Positions 51,236 to 63,238 of a DNA stretch of 64,000 nt are shown here, piece by piece (position 1 is the stretch's first letter; each line of letters starts with the position of its first letter). This stretch comes from Tetrahymena thermophila SB210. Taxonomy: Eukaryota > Ciliophora > Oligohymenophorea > Hymenostomatida > Tetrahymenidae. The stretch lies in contig NW_002476413.1 in assembly GCF_000189635.1 (NCBI RefSeq), positions 248,001-312,000 on the forward strand. Direction: 5' to 3'. Under the pieces are notes generated by a model. The model saw only the letters and a list, made by a program, of their open reading frames with translations, made no database searches and was not told where the DNA came from. The position numbers and the translations under genes are program-made.

Positions 51236-53445
51236 AATCAATTTTGTTTTTTAAGTTTCCTCTATTTATTATTAATTAATTATTATATAGTAAGTCAACT
51301 CAATTTACCAAATTTAAACCAAAAATTTGAGAAACACTATTTTCAAAATTTAATCAAATTTTTTTTCTTATTTTAGACTAAATAGTTGTAAAAATTTCAT
51401 TTAAGTGAATTTAAATAGTTGAGTATATCAAAAATTAAAAAGGAATTTTACTTTAAAGGACAGATAGGTAAATGCCTCACCATTAAAGATACTATGTTCA
51501 TTAAGAAATTAAGATTTATTTTAACTTAAGAATCATTAAAACTTAAAGGTTTATTTTAATAAAAATTAAATTAGCATGAAGTTAGATTAAATAGAAATAA
51601 TTGTTATTGTTTAATTAGTGGAAATAAATAGTTCTAGAACTGTATACTTCAGTTTATTACCAAACTCAATTTAGAATGTATATTTAAATTATCTCTAAAA
51701 AATGACTAACTAAATAATTAAGATTTAATTATTTTTATTAATGATAAATTCTTAATTAAAGATTTGTTCCTTTAAAACTTTTGGTATCAAAAATATTCTT
51801 AAACTATTAACACAACTTACATCAAACTAAATTCAGTATATATTATCATCTTCAAAGTTATCAAAAAATATTATTGAAAACTTATTAAAATTGAAAGCAG
51901 CTTAAATTCTCACAAAACTATCTAAGTTAAAAAATAAAAATGAGTTATATATTGTTAAAATTCAATATTTTATATTTTCTACCTTAATAATAAGAAAGAA
52001 AATATTTAAAATTCTAAGTTTTTGTAATTGTTAAACATCATTTTGTATATAATATTTAAATTTGTTTAATTTTAGCTATAACTTATCCAACTTTTATTTT
52101 TTTCCCACATATTCCTTTTTTTTAAGTTTAAAATATTAGGCTTACAATTATAATTTTATAATATTAAAAATTTTTAATTTAAAAAAGAAATGATAAAGGA
52201 TTTTAAGGTAATAATAAATTTTATATTTGAATTTAGTAGAATAATATTGATTCAAATATTAATTTTCCTTATTAAAAAAATACTCCAAATACCTAATTAA
52301 AGATTGATCAAAATTGAAAAATATTAACTGAAGAAAAAAGTAGCTATGAGATAGATATTAAATTAAATAGGAATTGTCATAGCCACTTTTATTGATGAAA
52401 TAAGTTTTTAACAAACAAAGAATTATAGGTAGAAATTTACTCACTTCTAAATGGAAAGTGAATTAGTTATTTTAAAATTCAAAAAGCAATTTCTTTAAAA
52501 GAAAAATCTTATGATTAATAATTTTGCTAATAAATTTAAATGAAACAATGCAGGTCAAGAATACTAAATCAATATTATTTTACTTTATATTTCATCTTTA
52601 TTAAGTTTAAGATTATGGCTAAACAATTAATGTTAAAATATCAATAAATATAACTTAAAAATGGAATGAAAAGGGAATTTAAAATAATTATAAATTCAAT
52701 ATTGGAATTTAGTAAAGTACAATTTTCTTAAAAATTATATATCTTTATTTTTTAAAATTGCTCCTTCTTTATAACTCAAGATTGCTCATAATTATTACAG
52801 GATATGAATAAACTTAAGAAAAGTGGCTAAGAGATTGAGATTAAATTAAATTTGAAATAGCCAAGTTTATTGATTTAATGAAGATTTAAAAAAGTAAGAA
52901 TTAAAGATGAATATTTTCTCATTTCTTAATTGGAGAGAATTTAGCGATTTCAAACATTTGAAAACCTATTTTTTTAAAGAAAAAATCTAATGATAAAAGT
53001 AATATTATTAATTATTTTATTTTTATAAATATAAAACAAAACTACTTAAAATAATTCCAAATCAAAATTTTATTTTGTTTCAATTCAACTGAATTTATTG
53101 TACAAATTAATCATGAGCCTTATTATGAAATTTTTATTTGTAACTATATTTAGGTGCACCAATAAGCTAAATTGTTAATTTTAATTTTAAATTTTTTTCT
53201 CATATACACACCTCAATTATTAATAAAGTTAAATCTAATATATAAAATTTTATTTCTTAAATAAAAAATTAAATGGTATTATGTTAGAACAAGCAAATTT
53301 ATTTATTCTTTAATTTAAATTAATACGAATTTTGATATTTAAATAAAAAATTTTTATTTAAGAAAAGAAAAGATAAAAATAAAATTAAAATATTAAAAAT
53401 ATATTACAAATTTATTTCTAAATGAATACAAAATACAAAAAAAAT
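51236..53445. other. 2.2-kb intergenic region with a diverged repeat pair
   Basis: It lies upstream of the PKD1-like gene. The left half shows nothing but A/T-rich sequence; the right half holds two related copies of a roughly 350-bp element (annotated separately). Confidence 0.55.
52180..53010. repeat. Two diverged copies of a roughly 350-bp element with internal inverted arms
   Basis: Copy A (about 52180-52530) and copy B (about 52660-53010) share ordered blocks: AATTTAGTA, AAGATTG, AAAAGTGGCTA(A/T)GAGAT, ATTAAATTAAAT, ATAGCCA, TTTATTGAT and AAAGAAAAA(A)TCT(T/A)ATGAT. In copy A, AAAGTAGCTATGA and TCATAGCCACTTT face each other with one mismatch and could form a hairpin stem. Confidence 0.55.
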
Positions 53446-53640
53446 GCTTCAACTATTTATACTTGATATAATTTATTTTAAATATAAACTGCTAAATAAC
53501 ATTATTGTAAATGGTTTTATCATCTTCATATAAAAATTATTGTCTCAATAAAACATTTATTGCTAACACAATATGTAATAAAACTTTTAAAAGTATTTCT
53601 GTGGTGCTAATTAATGAGGGTTTATAATATTTATTATGTT
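53446..53640 (-). pseudogene. Relic of the 3' end of a second PKD1-like gene
   Basis: The plus-strand text CTTCAACTATTTATACTTGA matches CTTCAAGTATCTATACTTGA at the end of the intact gene (44044). Similarity continues for about 190 bp. Translated on the minus strand, FLYEDDKTIYNNVIQQFIFK aligns with FLCNDENSIYSKLFKSLKIK of the intact C-terminus. No upstream exons, GPS motif or membrane cluster are recognisable and the stop is lost, so this is a decayed fragment of a duplicated copy on the same strand. Confidence 0.55.
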
Positions 53641-53767
53641 TATTTGAAGTAAGATATAAAACTAATTGCACCAAATAATGAATGTAGGTTAAATAAAGCA
53701 TTGTTTATTTAAGGTTTGAACAAAATAATAAAATAAATATCAACTTTTATTTACAAATAAGATATTC

Positions 53768-55258
53768 TCAATAATTAATATCATTTACTAATTCTAAACA
53801 AATTTATCCATATAATTCCCTACAAGATAATTAACTAACTCTTTACATCAGTAAAGCAAGAGTCCATCCTGGACTAACTGAATTAATTTTTTATGGTACA
53901 AATATTTATCTATCAATTTCGATATTGTAACCAAATTTTAATAAATTCTCTACATAAGTAATCAAAAATAGAATATTTCCTAAATCTTCTTCGTCTTGAA
54001 ATTAGAGAGAAGCATCTTTCCATGATAATGAATAAAGCTACTCAGTTTTTTATGAAAAATCTCTTAAAATAAATTAATTATTAAACCCTAGTAAATGGGC
54101 AGCTTTTTAAATTCCACTTGATGCATATATAACCATATGAGCAGGTAAGAGATATTAATATTGGTTTTACATAGCGCATTGCTTTACATCTTAAAAAAGA
54201 CAATTATTTTTGTTGACATCTAAATAATTTAATATTGATTAACGACATTCTGAGTATATTCCAAGTCCTTTTATTTTATATAAAACATCATTTATCTTTT
54301 AAATGCCTTCATAACCATTAAAAAAGCATGGAGAGTGTATAATAAACGAGCTTGTTGGGTTTTGAGAAAGAAGAATATTTTTTCTTGCCTTTAATTTACC
54401 ATAACCCAGATAAGAATAAGTATAAATATGCCAATCATTGAAGCCATTTATTACCATATCAAAATCGTACGACTGATTATTCTCTATTAAAAATTAAAAT
54501 TTTTGTTAATATATTTATTAAGAAAAATAATTAATTGCATTTAATAATATAATCAAATTATTTCAATATGAAAGATTTCTATTGAAATTTTAAGAATTCC
54601 ATTTACCAATACGCTTTGTTTTCGGTAGAAATGCAATTTAAGTTGAGGCTCCTCCAAGTTCGATAGTAGCTACAGTTAAAGTAACTTGATTCTAGTTGAA
54701 AGTGAGCATATTCAGTAAATAATTAACAGATACCCAAAGATAGGCTCCTTCTTACTAGCCAGTTAATATAGAACACCATTCGTTTTATTTAGATTAAGGA
54801 AAATAATATCCCTATTGGCTAAGTAATGCTTTCGACTCATTAATAATTTCACTCTGTATTTATTAGTCTAGTAGTCTCATACCAGCAGTAGCGCCTAAAA
54901 TTATTGGGGTTTATTGTCTCATAATAAATGGAACTTTTTCGTTAATATAGCTAAAAATATCATCAAAATAAGCTTTTAATTTATGAGTCTAGCCTTAAAA
55001 ATGTGCAAGTGGTTCATGAAATTTTTTAGATTATGTAGCATTCAAATTAAAATGTGGCACTTAAGAAGAGCGCAAGCAAGGCCATTGATAAATTTATACT
55101 TTGGTACCTGAAGATCCAGCATCAAGAACGATACCATAGCAAGTTTCTGCTGCGTTTGTTAAATAAACTATGTAAGAAAATAAGATAATTAAAACAGTAG
55201 AAATAAGTATAATTTATTTTTTCTATAAAAAATTGAATAGCCCATTTAAAAAAACCAT
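53768..55258 (-). CDS. Ecto-nucleoside triphosphate diphosphohydrolase (GDA1/CD39 apyrase), 455 aa, two exons
   Basis: Exon 1 55258-54607 and exon 2 54483-53768 join in phase 1; stop TGA 53768. An N-terminal hydrophobic segment (ILISTVLIILFSYIVYL) after a short basic head acts as a signal anchor. The apyrase conserved regions are all present: GIVLDAGSSGTKVQIY near residue 46, ILGATAGMRLL near 126, EGAYLWVSVNYLL near 175 and ELGGASTQIAFLP near 200. Exon 2 continues with YSYLGYGKLKARKNIL and conserved Cys residues, as in CD39-type proteins, and ends without a second obvious TM segment. The enzyme hydrolyses nucleoside tri- and/or diphosphates outside the cell or in the secretory lumen. The intron (54484-54606) is 123 bp. 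Confidence 0.93.
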
Positions 55259-56337
55259 TTTAAAAATTAAAATTAGACTAACAATTTGTTAATTATTTGA
55301 TTTAATTTGTATTGTTTTTAGCTATTCTTTACTTTTAATAATATAATTTTTATCTCTTTAATAATATTTGCAAAAATTTAACGTATCAAATCAATCAGTA
55401 TAATACAATTTATTTTTGTAAAATAAAAATATTCAATAAATTATTTTTTAATTGAAGTAAATATTTTTAGATATTTCTTATTGTTGTTAAATTTTTTAAA
55501 ATTAAATTATTGATTTTAATTTGAAAAAATATTACTACAATCAAATTTCATGTCTAAATCAAAATAAATATAATTTAATAAGGAATATTCTAATAACATA
55601 AAGCAAATTAATTATTTTATATTCAAATTATAGTTAATCCTGACTGGCACTATCTTAGTATTTGAATAATACAACAGAAATATTGGTTTTTATTATCATT
55701 TTTAGTGAAATAATCTTTGATACATTATATCTTTCTTTTGTTGTAGTGAAAATTTCTTACATCTTGTTTAGCTGTTTTATGTGGTTTTTATTTGATTGAT
55801 TTTGAAGCTTTCTTTTTTTCTTTTGAATTTTATGTTTACATAATAAATAAAATACATGTATTAATATCTAAATAAAATAAATAACTAAATGAAGAAGTAA
55901 GTAAGTAAATAAATAAATTGATTTTAAATTAAAAAGTATTTGTAATTAAAGAGAGTGTTTATTAAACAATGTAATCTGTTTAAGTAAATTATAAGCTTTA
56001 AAAAAAATTAATTAAAAAGTGAAAGATAAAATGAATAATCAAATCTGGATAAATCTTATTTATATTTTGATATAAACAAAATAGATATTTAAGAATATAC
56101 CCTTCATCATTTTTTATCAGAAATATTAATCAAATTAAAAAAGATAAGATTTTAAAATAAAACATACGCTTACAGGAAATAGTTATTATTTATAAACTAC
56201 ATAATGTATTTATTAAGGTAAATACGATACAAAGAATATTATTATTTCTGATTACAAAATTTTTGATTGATAGAGCTAACTATCTATCCATTTTATATTT
56301 GGTTTATTCAATTGATTTCCTTTTTTTTAACTATTTT
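55259..56337. other. 1.1-kb AT-rich spacer
   Basis: The spacer lies between the start of the apyrase gene and the end of the desaturase gene. It includes AAATAAATAAGTAAGTAAAT-type short repeats near 55850-55920. No gene was recognised. Confidence 0.6.
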
Positions 56338-57651
56338 TCATTCCCACTTAGAGATCTTTTGATCAACTGTCTTGAAAGGTCCCCAAGTGCAAACTCTAAG
56401 TCTTCTTTTGATGAATTCCTTCTTTTCTTCGAAAGATAAATCCTAATTTAAGACCATTTTTTATGCTAAAACATCATAGTTTGCACTTGCTACTAAAACA
56501 AACATTTCAAAGACTTGAGTATCCTTAAACATAGCTGCTTGCTTACCCTTTTTGTACTCTTCCTTGTGCTTCAAGTAGAGGTCGTAATTCTTTGTCCAGT
56601 GTACTCCAGGATATTAGTGGTGGACGACGTGGTAATCTTCGTTCAAAACATTGAATACACCATCAACGATTGTGACACTGTTAATATATTCGTTTTCAGG
56701 ATCTTGATCATCAATGAAAGCGTGCCATGCCCAGTTGATAGCAGAGAGAATGAAGAAATTCTCAAAGAAAGGATAGATAACATACCAAAAAGTGAATGAG
56801 GTGTTAGTTAACTTTAATACTAAGAAGACAAAAGAGAACCAATAGAGAGATCCAAGGAACATCTTGAGACAAATGCCATACTTTCTTTCCTTATAGAATT
56901 GAATGATAGTAGAAATATTCAAGGAATATAAAGCAAATCTAGGAATATATCTAATCCAGTTGAGCCAGGAGTCTCTTGGTCTATCAGAGGTACTGACAAC
57001 ATCTTCTTCTCTGTTATCATACTTGTGGTGGTTGATTGAATGTCCATAGACGAAGCTTGCTGGTAAGACACCGTAGAACAAACCAATCCACCAGTTAAAT
57101 ATCTTACTTAAGAAAGTATAAGGTTCCTTGTAAAGGCCAGCTCCCATATGTCCTTCTTTGTGGGAAAGGGCATAGCACCAGGTGAAGTTAATTAAATAAG
57201 GACCAAGTCTGAAAAGATTGTAGAGAACACAAAGGGTCCAACTGAATCCATTATTCATGTGGTCATTCAAGCAGTAGAGGAATGCAATTGGAAGAACTAC
57301 AGCTAATAAAATGATAACATTGATAGTGTAGGCATCTTCCTTGTAAGCAACAAACTTTTAATTAAACTTCTCAGTTTTAGAATTGATCCATCTAGAGATA
57401 ATAAAAATAATACCAGTACCGTTTGTACCTCTAAAACCTCTGTCGATCAAATCCCATAAAGTACTTAGAATAACCAAGAAAATGACAGGGGAAGAAATTA
57501 TAGTACAGAAAATACCAGCTACCAGCCAGATAGTTTCACGAACTACTGCTTTTTATGTTTGCTGGGTTGGTACTGTCTAGTCTGAACTCTTGGGTTAGGA
57601 TGTTTCTTTTTTAGAAGATTCTACCTTTTTTGAATCTGTTTTCATGCTCAT
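56338..57651 (-). CDS. Fatty-acid desaturase-like membrane enzyme, 437 aa
   Basis: Single exon, ATG at 57651, TGA at 56338-56340. The three histidine clusters of the membrane desaturase/hydroxylase fold are present in order: HKEGH (about residues 164-168), HSINHH (about 204-209) and DYHVVHH (about 340-345, followed by QYPGVHW). Several hydrophobic spans surround them (TIWLVAGIFCTIISSPVIFL, INVIILLAVVLPIAFLY, and a pair between boxes 2 and 3). Enzymes of this class use a di-iron centre and O2 with cytochrome b5 or ferredoxin to desaturate or hydroxylate lipids in the ER membrane; substrate and position cannot be told from sequence. Base composition and codon choice are clearly richer in G+C than the neighbours, which suggests high expression. 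Confidence 0.9.
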
Positions 57652-59151
57652 CACTTTGAGTCTTCTTTGCTTTTTTCCTTAATTTTGTTTTTATATATGA
57701 AATATAAAAAGTTATTTATAATTTAAAATATTCGTAAATACTAATCAGATTAATTCGTTTTTAAACTGAGAGAATAACTTTTTAAATAGAACTTTTAATC
57801 GATCAATCAATTTATAGATATTTTTTATAAATTTTATTAAAGAGAGAAATCAAATTTTCACAATATCTTTCTAAAAGCAAAATGTAATATTTTGAGAGAG
57901 AAATATTCTTACTGAATTAATCGCATATTCAAAGTATCCTTATCTTTTTTAAATTTTTTTTGCTTAAGAGTTAAACTAGATCACCAACCAATTTTTCGTA
58001 AGCAATTTGTATGTAAAAGTAAGCTTTTTCTTGATTCAAAAAATATCAACAGACTTTATTCAGTAAATATGTTTTTTTTAATGGCTAATAAAATGATTTA
58101 CAAATGTGATGATTTAATTAATTTCCATAAAATAAATAAATGGGAGAGAATAAAGTTACATACATACAACAGGTAGATAAAGCAAATATAATTTTTTTTG
58201 AATTTTATTCTTATATAGTATGGGTGGATCTTTTTGCAATTATCGAACAGAAGTTATTAGATCAATTATATAATATTTTTAAAAAAATATTGATGCGAAA
58301 GAAAATTAATGTTAGAATCTTCTGACATCACCTACAAATAAATATTATCCTCTCAATAAGATGTAATTAAAAAAAGGAAAAATGTATTGAAAATTTTCAA
58401 ATTCTAATGATTTATCTAGCCTCCCAGTCAAGAAATAAAAGATATCAGCTACAAATAATTACTTTTAAAAAGCTTTTTGTTCTATGCAATTAAATTTAAT
58501 AATTCAGATTTCTCTGAAAATACTTCGATAATATCTATATATTTTGTCAAAAATGTCTGATAGCCAAACAATACATATATATTTTTACTTGATTAATCTC
58601 TCCTGTCTAATATTTAGGCATAATTATATATTTAAATACTTTTTCTTTGGGTAACTCCTCAGAATAAATTTTAATCTTGTAACAATCAATAAATATTCAA
58701 ATAGATTCACGTAATTACATAAATTAAATCCCACACTTAATATTTAATACTTTTTTTAATTACATTCAACTCTTTAATAATAGCCAAAAAGTCAATAGTA
58801 ATCTAAAAATGCTTGATATAATAATATTAAATTTTTTTAAATAATATTAATTCAATCTTCTAAGGTATTAAAAATTAAGTGCAACAAAAAACAAATTTTG
58901 AATTCATCTATAATATAAATACAATTCAGTCATTTTTTAATAAAGAACAAAATTTTTTTAGACCTCCTCAGATTTTTTCGCATAAAAGAATATATTGTTT
59001 TTATTTTCTAATCTGCTTCATTAAATACATTTATTCATTTAAGCATTTTCATAAACTGAATTATAGAAAGGCTTTTATTTTTTCTTTGAAATTGTATAGA
59101 GAATAATAAAATCAGCAAAATAATTTAATTTTTCTTTTTTTTAATTGTACC
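57652..59151. other. 1.5-kb AT-rich spacer upstream of the tRNA
   Basis: The spacer holds the desaturase promoter and the DNA upstream of the tRNA-Lys gene. A plus-strand frame at 58140-58325 (61 codons) uses only CAA/CAG for Gln; it is not supported as a gene. Nothing else was recognised. Confidence 0.5.
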
Positions 59152-59224
59152 GCCCGCCTAGCTCAGTCGGTAGAGCGCAAGACTCTTAATCTTGTGGTCG
59201 TGGGTTCGAGCCCCACGGCGGGCT
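59152..59224 (+). tRNA. tRNA-Lys (anticodon CUU)
   Basis: A full cloverleaf is visible. The acceptor stem GCCCGCC pairs with GGCGGGC, the D arm has GCTC...GAGC with AGTCGGTA in the loop, and the anticodon stem CAAGA/TCTTG encloses CTCTTAA (anticodon CTT). The T arm GTGGG/CCCAC has loop TTCGAGC, with a single discriminator base T. The TAGCTCAGTCGGTAGAGC A box and GGTTCGAGCCC B box are canonical for RNA polymerase III, and a T run (AATTTTTTAT) follows the 3' end as a terminator. No intron; CCA is not encoded. Confidence 0.98.
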
Positions 59225-59317
59225 AAATTTTTTATTTGATTTTTTTAAATTAAATTCAAAATAAATGAAGAAATAAATTAAAATATATTTTCTCTTTTCT
59301 CTGAAAATTAAAAAAGT

Positions 59318-59595
59318 GAAAGAAGCTTAAAATTATAAAAATAAGATATTTTTTTTTATCATAAAAATATTAAGTAAAATTAATAGTGTTACAATTAGTT
59401 GATAGTAATTTTTTTTCAAATGATATCAATAAAATAAGGTGATATCATCTTAAATAGAAAGAAGCTTAAAATAATGAAAATAAGATATATATTTTTATCA
59501 TAAAAGTATTAAGTAAAATTAATAGTGTTACATTAGTTGATAGCAATTTGTTTTCAAATGATATAAATAAAATAAGGTGATATCATCTTAAATAA
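59318..59595. repeat. 139-bp tandem duplication downstream of tRNA-Lys
   Basis: GAAAGAAGCTTAAAAT at 59318 recurs at 59457. The following text (AAATAAGATAT, TATTAAGTAAAATTAATAGT, AGTTGATAG, AATAAAATAAGGTGATATCA) is repeated with about 90% identity. Noncoding. Confidence 0.9.
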
Positions 59596-59782
59596 ATAAT
59601 TAGCTAATAATATTATTATTACGTATTTTGGTTGTGGTAAAATCAAAGTTAAAAAATCATTCAATCAATATAAATTTATTGACAAAAATCTAAAAATAGT
59701 TAGTTTATTTAACACTTGATTATTTTATAATCAAATGAATAAGCTTTAATAAATATAATTCAAGTTTGATGACAGAGGATTG

Positions 59783-60358
59783 ATGATGCTTAATTAGGTG
59801 AGCATATTTGTAGTTACCTTTGTGAGTTTAGGCTATGGATTAATTGTTTACTTCCACTTTCTAGCATGTAATTGCCTTAATATTCAAATTCCTGGCTTAT
59901 AAGAAAAGATTGAATAAAAGATTTAGCAATATGGTTTAGCTGCTATTGCATAAATGGTTTTTGATTTGATTACTATTCCCTTAATTTTATACAATCTATC
60001 TCGCTTGCTCTATCGCAAGTAGATTCACATTTTTTTTGAAATCATTTTTGTCATAGCTCTTTTTATGAGGATACTAGCAGGTTCATTAATTTATTACTTC
60101 AATCTATAAAAAGATGAACTTTCTTACATTTCTTTTATTACTTTCTAAGATTATTGCAGTAGCTTCTTAAACATTACTCAAGATCTTTGCAATGTTTTAG
60201 AATCAATAAATTCATATTCAAATTCTAACCTCTCATTGGTTTCTCTTTCTACTCTGAATTTGCTATTCTTTTTGATTTTTTACCATATTAATTATAAAGA
60301 AACTAAAGCAAAGCATAAGGATTTAGAGTTAGAAATGTAAGAAGAAAAAAATAGTTGA
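59783..60358 (+). CDS. Small multi-pass (about four-TM) membrane protein, 191 aa
   Basis: Single exon in ciliate code from ATG at 59783 (a second ATG follows directly) to TGA at 60356. Hydropathy shows four spans: VSIFVVTFVSLGYGLIVYF, AAIAQMVFDLITIPLILY, FEIIFVIALFMRILAGSLIY and a C-terminal LSTLNLLFFLIFYHI. The extramembrane loop between spans 3 and 4 has two Cys and possible N-glycosylation sites (NIT, NLS). The short cytoplasmic tail is charged (KETKAKHKDLELEMQEEK). The layout resembles tetraspan-type proteins, but the CCG motif of true tetraspanins is absent. Function and family not recognised. Confidence 0.7.
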
Positions 60359-61241
60359 TAAAAAAAATTACAAATTAATTATCCTTAAACTAAAAAAATA
60401 TTTTAAAATGTAAATATTATTAATATCTTTATAAATTATTATAAATAATTTAATAACAAATTCTTTGTTGAATTAATTATTCAAATATAGTTCCATTAAA
60501 AACTAAATAGATAAATACTCAAAAAATTAATAAAATTTGCTTTGTTTGATTCAATTTACCACTTAAAATTATTCTTAAAATCACATATAATTTAGTAATA
60601 ACTTCCTAAAATATTTCTAAATTAATGACTGCCTATTATAAAAGTTGAATGCTCATTAAATTGCCTTTCAAGTAAAAAATAAATAACCAACTGTACCAAA
60701 TATATATCTCAATAAAAAATTAATAGTAAGTAGGTCTTAATAATTTGTGGAAGTTTTTTATTTGTTAAAATAAAGTTAATTATTAAATTATTTGTTAAAT
60801 TTTAAAAACTCTATACAGCTTAATAGTAGTTGAGTAAGAAAAATAAGTAATAATAAAATATCAAATTGTTTATTTATTGTATGAAAAATTGTTTTTATAT
60901 TTTAAAAAAATATTTTTAATCATTTGTAAATTACAATTTGTTTTCATTTTAAACTTAAAACCCACATTTCTTTAAATAACTTTATAAAATAAGTCATTTT
61001 TTTAATTTAAATAATGAATTAAATAACTTGATTAATATTTAATTCAATTTAAAGAAGACAAAATTTTTTTATCTATTTCACTCATATTGCGCTCATTCTA
61101 GCATTTTGAAATAAACTGTTTGATACACTAATATTATAAATCTTCTGACTACAAAACTGTAAATTATTCTTCAAAGTGAGTCATTTTTTTTTCATTATCT
61201 TTGTTTTGTTAATTAAAAATTGATTAATTATTGATGTTATT
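60359..61241. other. AT-rich spacer between convergent genes
   Basis: The spacer separates the 3' ends of the four-TM and two-TM protein genes. No coding frame, RNA or repeat was recognised. Confidence 0.6.
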
Positions 61242-63014
61242 TCAAATATAAATTTTACATAGCTAAGTGACTACACTTTCTGTATTGTCATTTACTTTGT
61301 CGAAGAAATTCTATGAACAACCTACAAATTTTATGGCTGCCAGTTAATCTTTGTCTAGGATAATCATAATAGCCTTTTTTAAGAATAGAAGGTCTTAGTA
61401 TATTTGATAGATATCTAACTCTTTATTCAACTATTTTTCTATGATTTTTCTTTCATACTTACAGATTTTTACATTCTAATGACTCTCCTGTTTCTTCTTA
61501 AACCAACTTTTGTATAAATATCTTTATGTTAGAGTAATTCGATAAAATAAATATTAGGTTTACCTTTTAGAAAACAGTATTTTAGAGACTTTCTATAAAT
61601 AACTTTGATCATATATTGCTTTAAGCGCCTAGATATTTTTATTTGTATCTAGCCTTTATTTAGATTTGATAGACTATTCACTTAAAATGGATGACTCATT
61701 TAATTTAGGACTCTTAATAGTTAAGAACACATTTGAATTTTTTAAGTTGGTATTAAATTAGCTGACGTCAATCGATCTTTTACTCTTTGTTGCTTAAGAT
61801 TGGTAGCGCTTAAATTAAATTTTTTCAGTTTTTTCTTAAAATTAGGTTGATTAAATGTTATTTTTTAATAAGTCATGATTTGTTTATTCTTATAAAGGCT
61901 CTTAATCAGGGTTTTTCTTAAAATCAACCAATCTGTTATTTTAAAGTAATTACATATATTTACCCTAATAAAGGTTTTATAGAATTAACATAAAGAAGTC
62001 TCTTCTGATGGAATTAGCAGAAATTGACCTCCCAATAACTCCTAAAAACATTAAAAGAGCTAAAATACTATTTCCTAGAGCTAAAATTTCTGGTATGGTT
62101 GGGTATTATATTTTGATTTCTTGCACTATCTCATCCATAAGAATTTAGACAAAATTATATCCTGTGAGTCCAATATATTATTAGCTATAATTCCTATCAT
62201 AGGATTGTTAGATTACATCATACTAAATAGGAGAAGAAAAGTTTGTCTCTTATAATATTAATAATCCCTACTTAACAGAAGTATTTTGCTTTTATGTTTT
62301 GATTGTAGTTTAAATTAATTAGCTAGCAATAGTATAGATAAACACATTTCTATAATTGACTTAATTTTGCTTGGTCATAATATTAAATTAAGATGTGAAC
62401 ATTCTTAGTCTTAATCCAGAATTTTAGCCATTCATTATTTTGTCAATTTCATCTTAACTTGCACAATTATTTGGAGTATCTGTTTTGAAAAAATCAACAT
62501 CTAAGCATCCATAAACTTTAATGCCTATAAATGACTAAATATTATCTCTATTACTAAGAATCAATGTTTAATTGCTAATTTACGAGAAGTCAAGGCAATA
62601 AAAATCTTGAAGTTCTTTATCAGAGCACTTAATTACATTTAATGGAATAGTTAATTCATTAGTTTTATTAGCATCAGCATAATAGTAAAAGCCCATCAAT
62701 ACTACATAAGTCTTGTTATTTTATGCTTGAAACTAATCAATATTGATATTAGTATCATACTCATATCGAAATCCTACTAATTTAGAATTTAAATCTATTT
62801 CTATCTTATCTTAAGTGATTATATTCTGAGATCTATAAGTTGGCTCTATTTCATTATTGACATAAATGTATAACAAATAAGAATAATAGCTAGCTGCAAT
62901 GATTGTAATAGCTAATGTCAAGATAGCTCCTGATATAGTTCCTTTTTTTATCTATTGCTAACCAACATTGAAATTGAAGTGCTGCGAAAATAAATCAATT
63001 TTAGAAAAATTCAT
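61242..63014 (-). CDS. Two-TM ciliate membrane protein, 590 aa
   Basis: Single exon, ATG at 63014, TGA at 61242-61244. The N-terminus (SKIDLFSQHFNFNVGQQQIK) leads into TM1 (ISGAILTLAITIIAASYYSY) near residue 27. A roughly 280-residue region with Cys pairs and several N-glycosylation sites (for example NKT, NQT) follows. TM2 (EILALGNSILALLMFLGVIG) lies near residue 330. The C-terminal 240 residues are polar, Gln/Lys/Ser-rich and helical, and would face the cytosol. I recall that Tetrahymena has a large family of proteins with this FxQxFxF..K.G topology, annotated only as transmembrane proteins, but I cannot name a function. No intron, and no catalytic motif was seen. Confidence 0.75.
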
Positions 63015-63238
63015 TTGCTTTTTAATTGTTAAAGAATTTCTTTTTTTATGATTTTTTTTAATTAAATTAATTAAATAAGCTCAAAAAAAAACAGAAATGC
63101 AATTAATTGTGATAACTATTGAGTTATTTTTGTTGTATTGCTTAATTTTAAATTTTTACTGAATTATATTTGGATCCATAAAAACTGCAAATGTAGTATT
63201 ATTATTTGTATTTTTTAAGCTAAATTTTTTACCAATCA

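Noticed and set aside
56515-57580. Plus-strand frames of 94 and 65 codons opposite the desaturase
   Set aside because: They are antisense shadows of the desaturase reading frame, which has all three His boxes on the minus strand.
58140-58325. 61-codon plus-strand frame upstream of tRNA-Lys
   Set aside because: It uses no TAA/TAG Gln codons, has no homology I recognise and no matching exon nearby. At 61 codons it is within chance length for a TGA-only stop code in A/T-rich DNA.
61499-61513. TAAACCAACTTTTGT, similar to the chromosome breakage sequence TAAACCAACCTCTTT
   Set aside because: Only the first nine bases match and it lies inside the 590-aa coding region. Macronuclear chromosomes should have lost this sequence.
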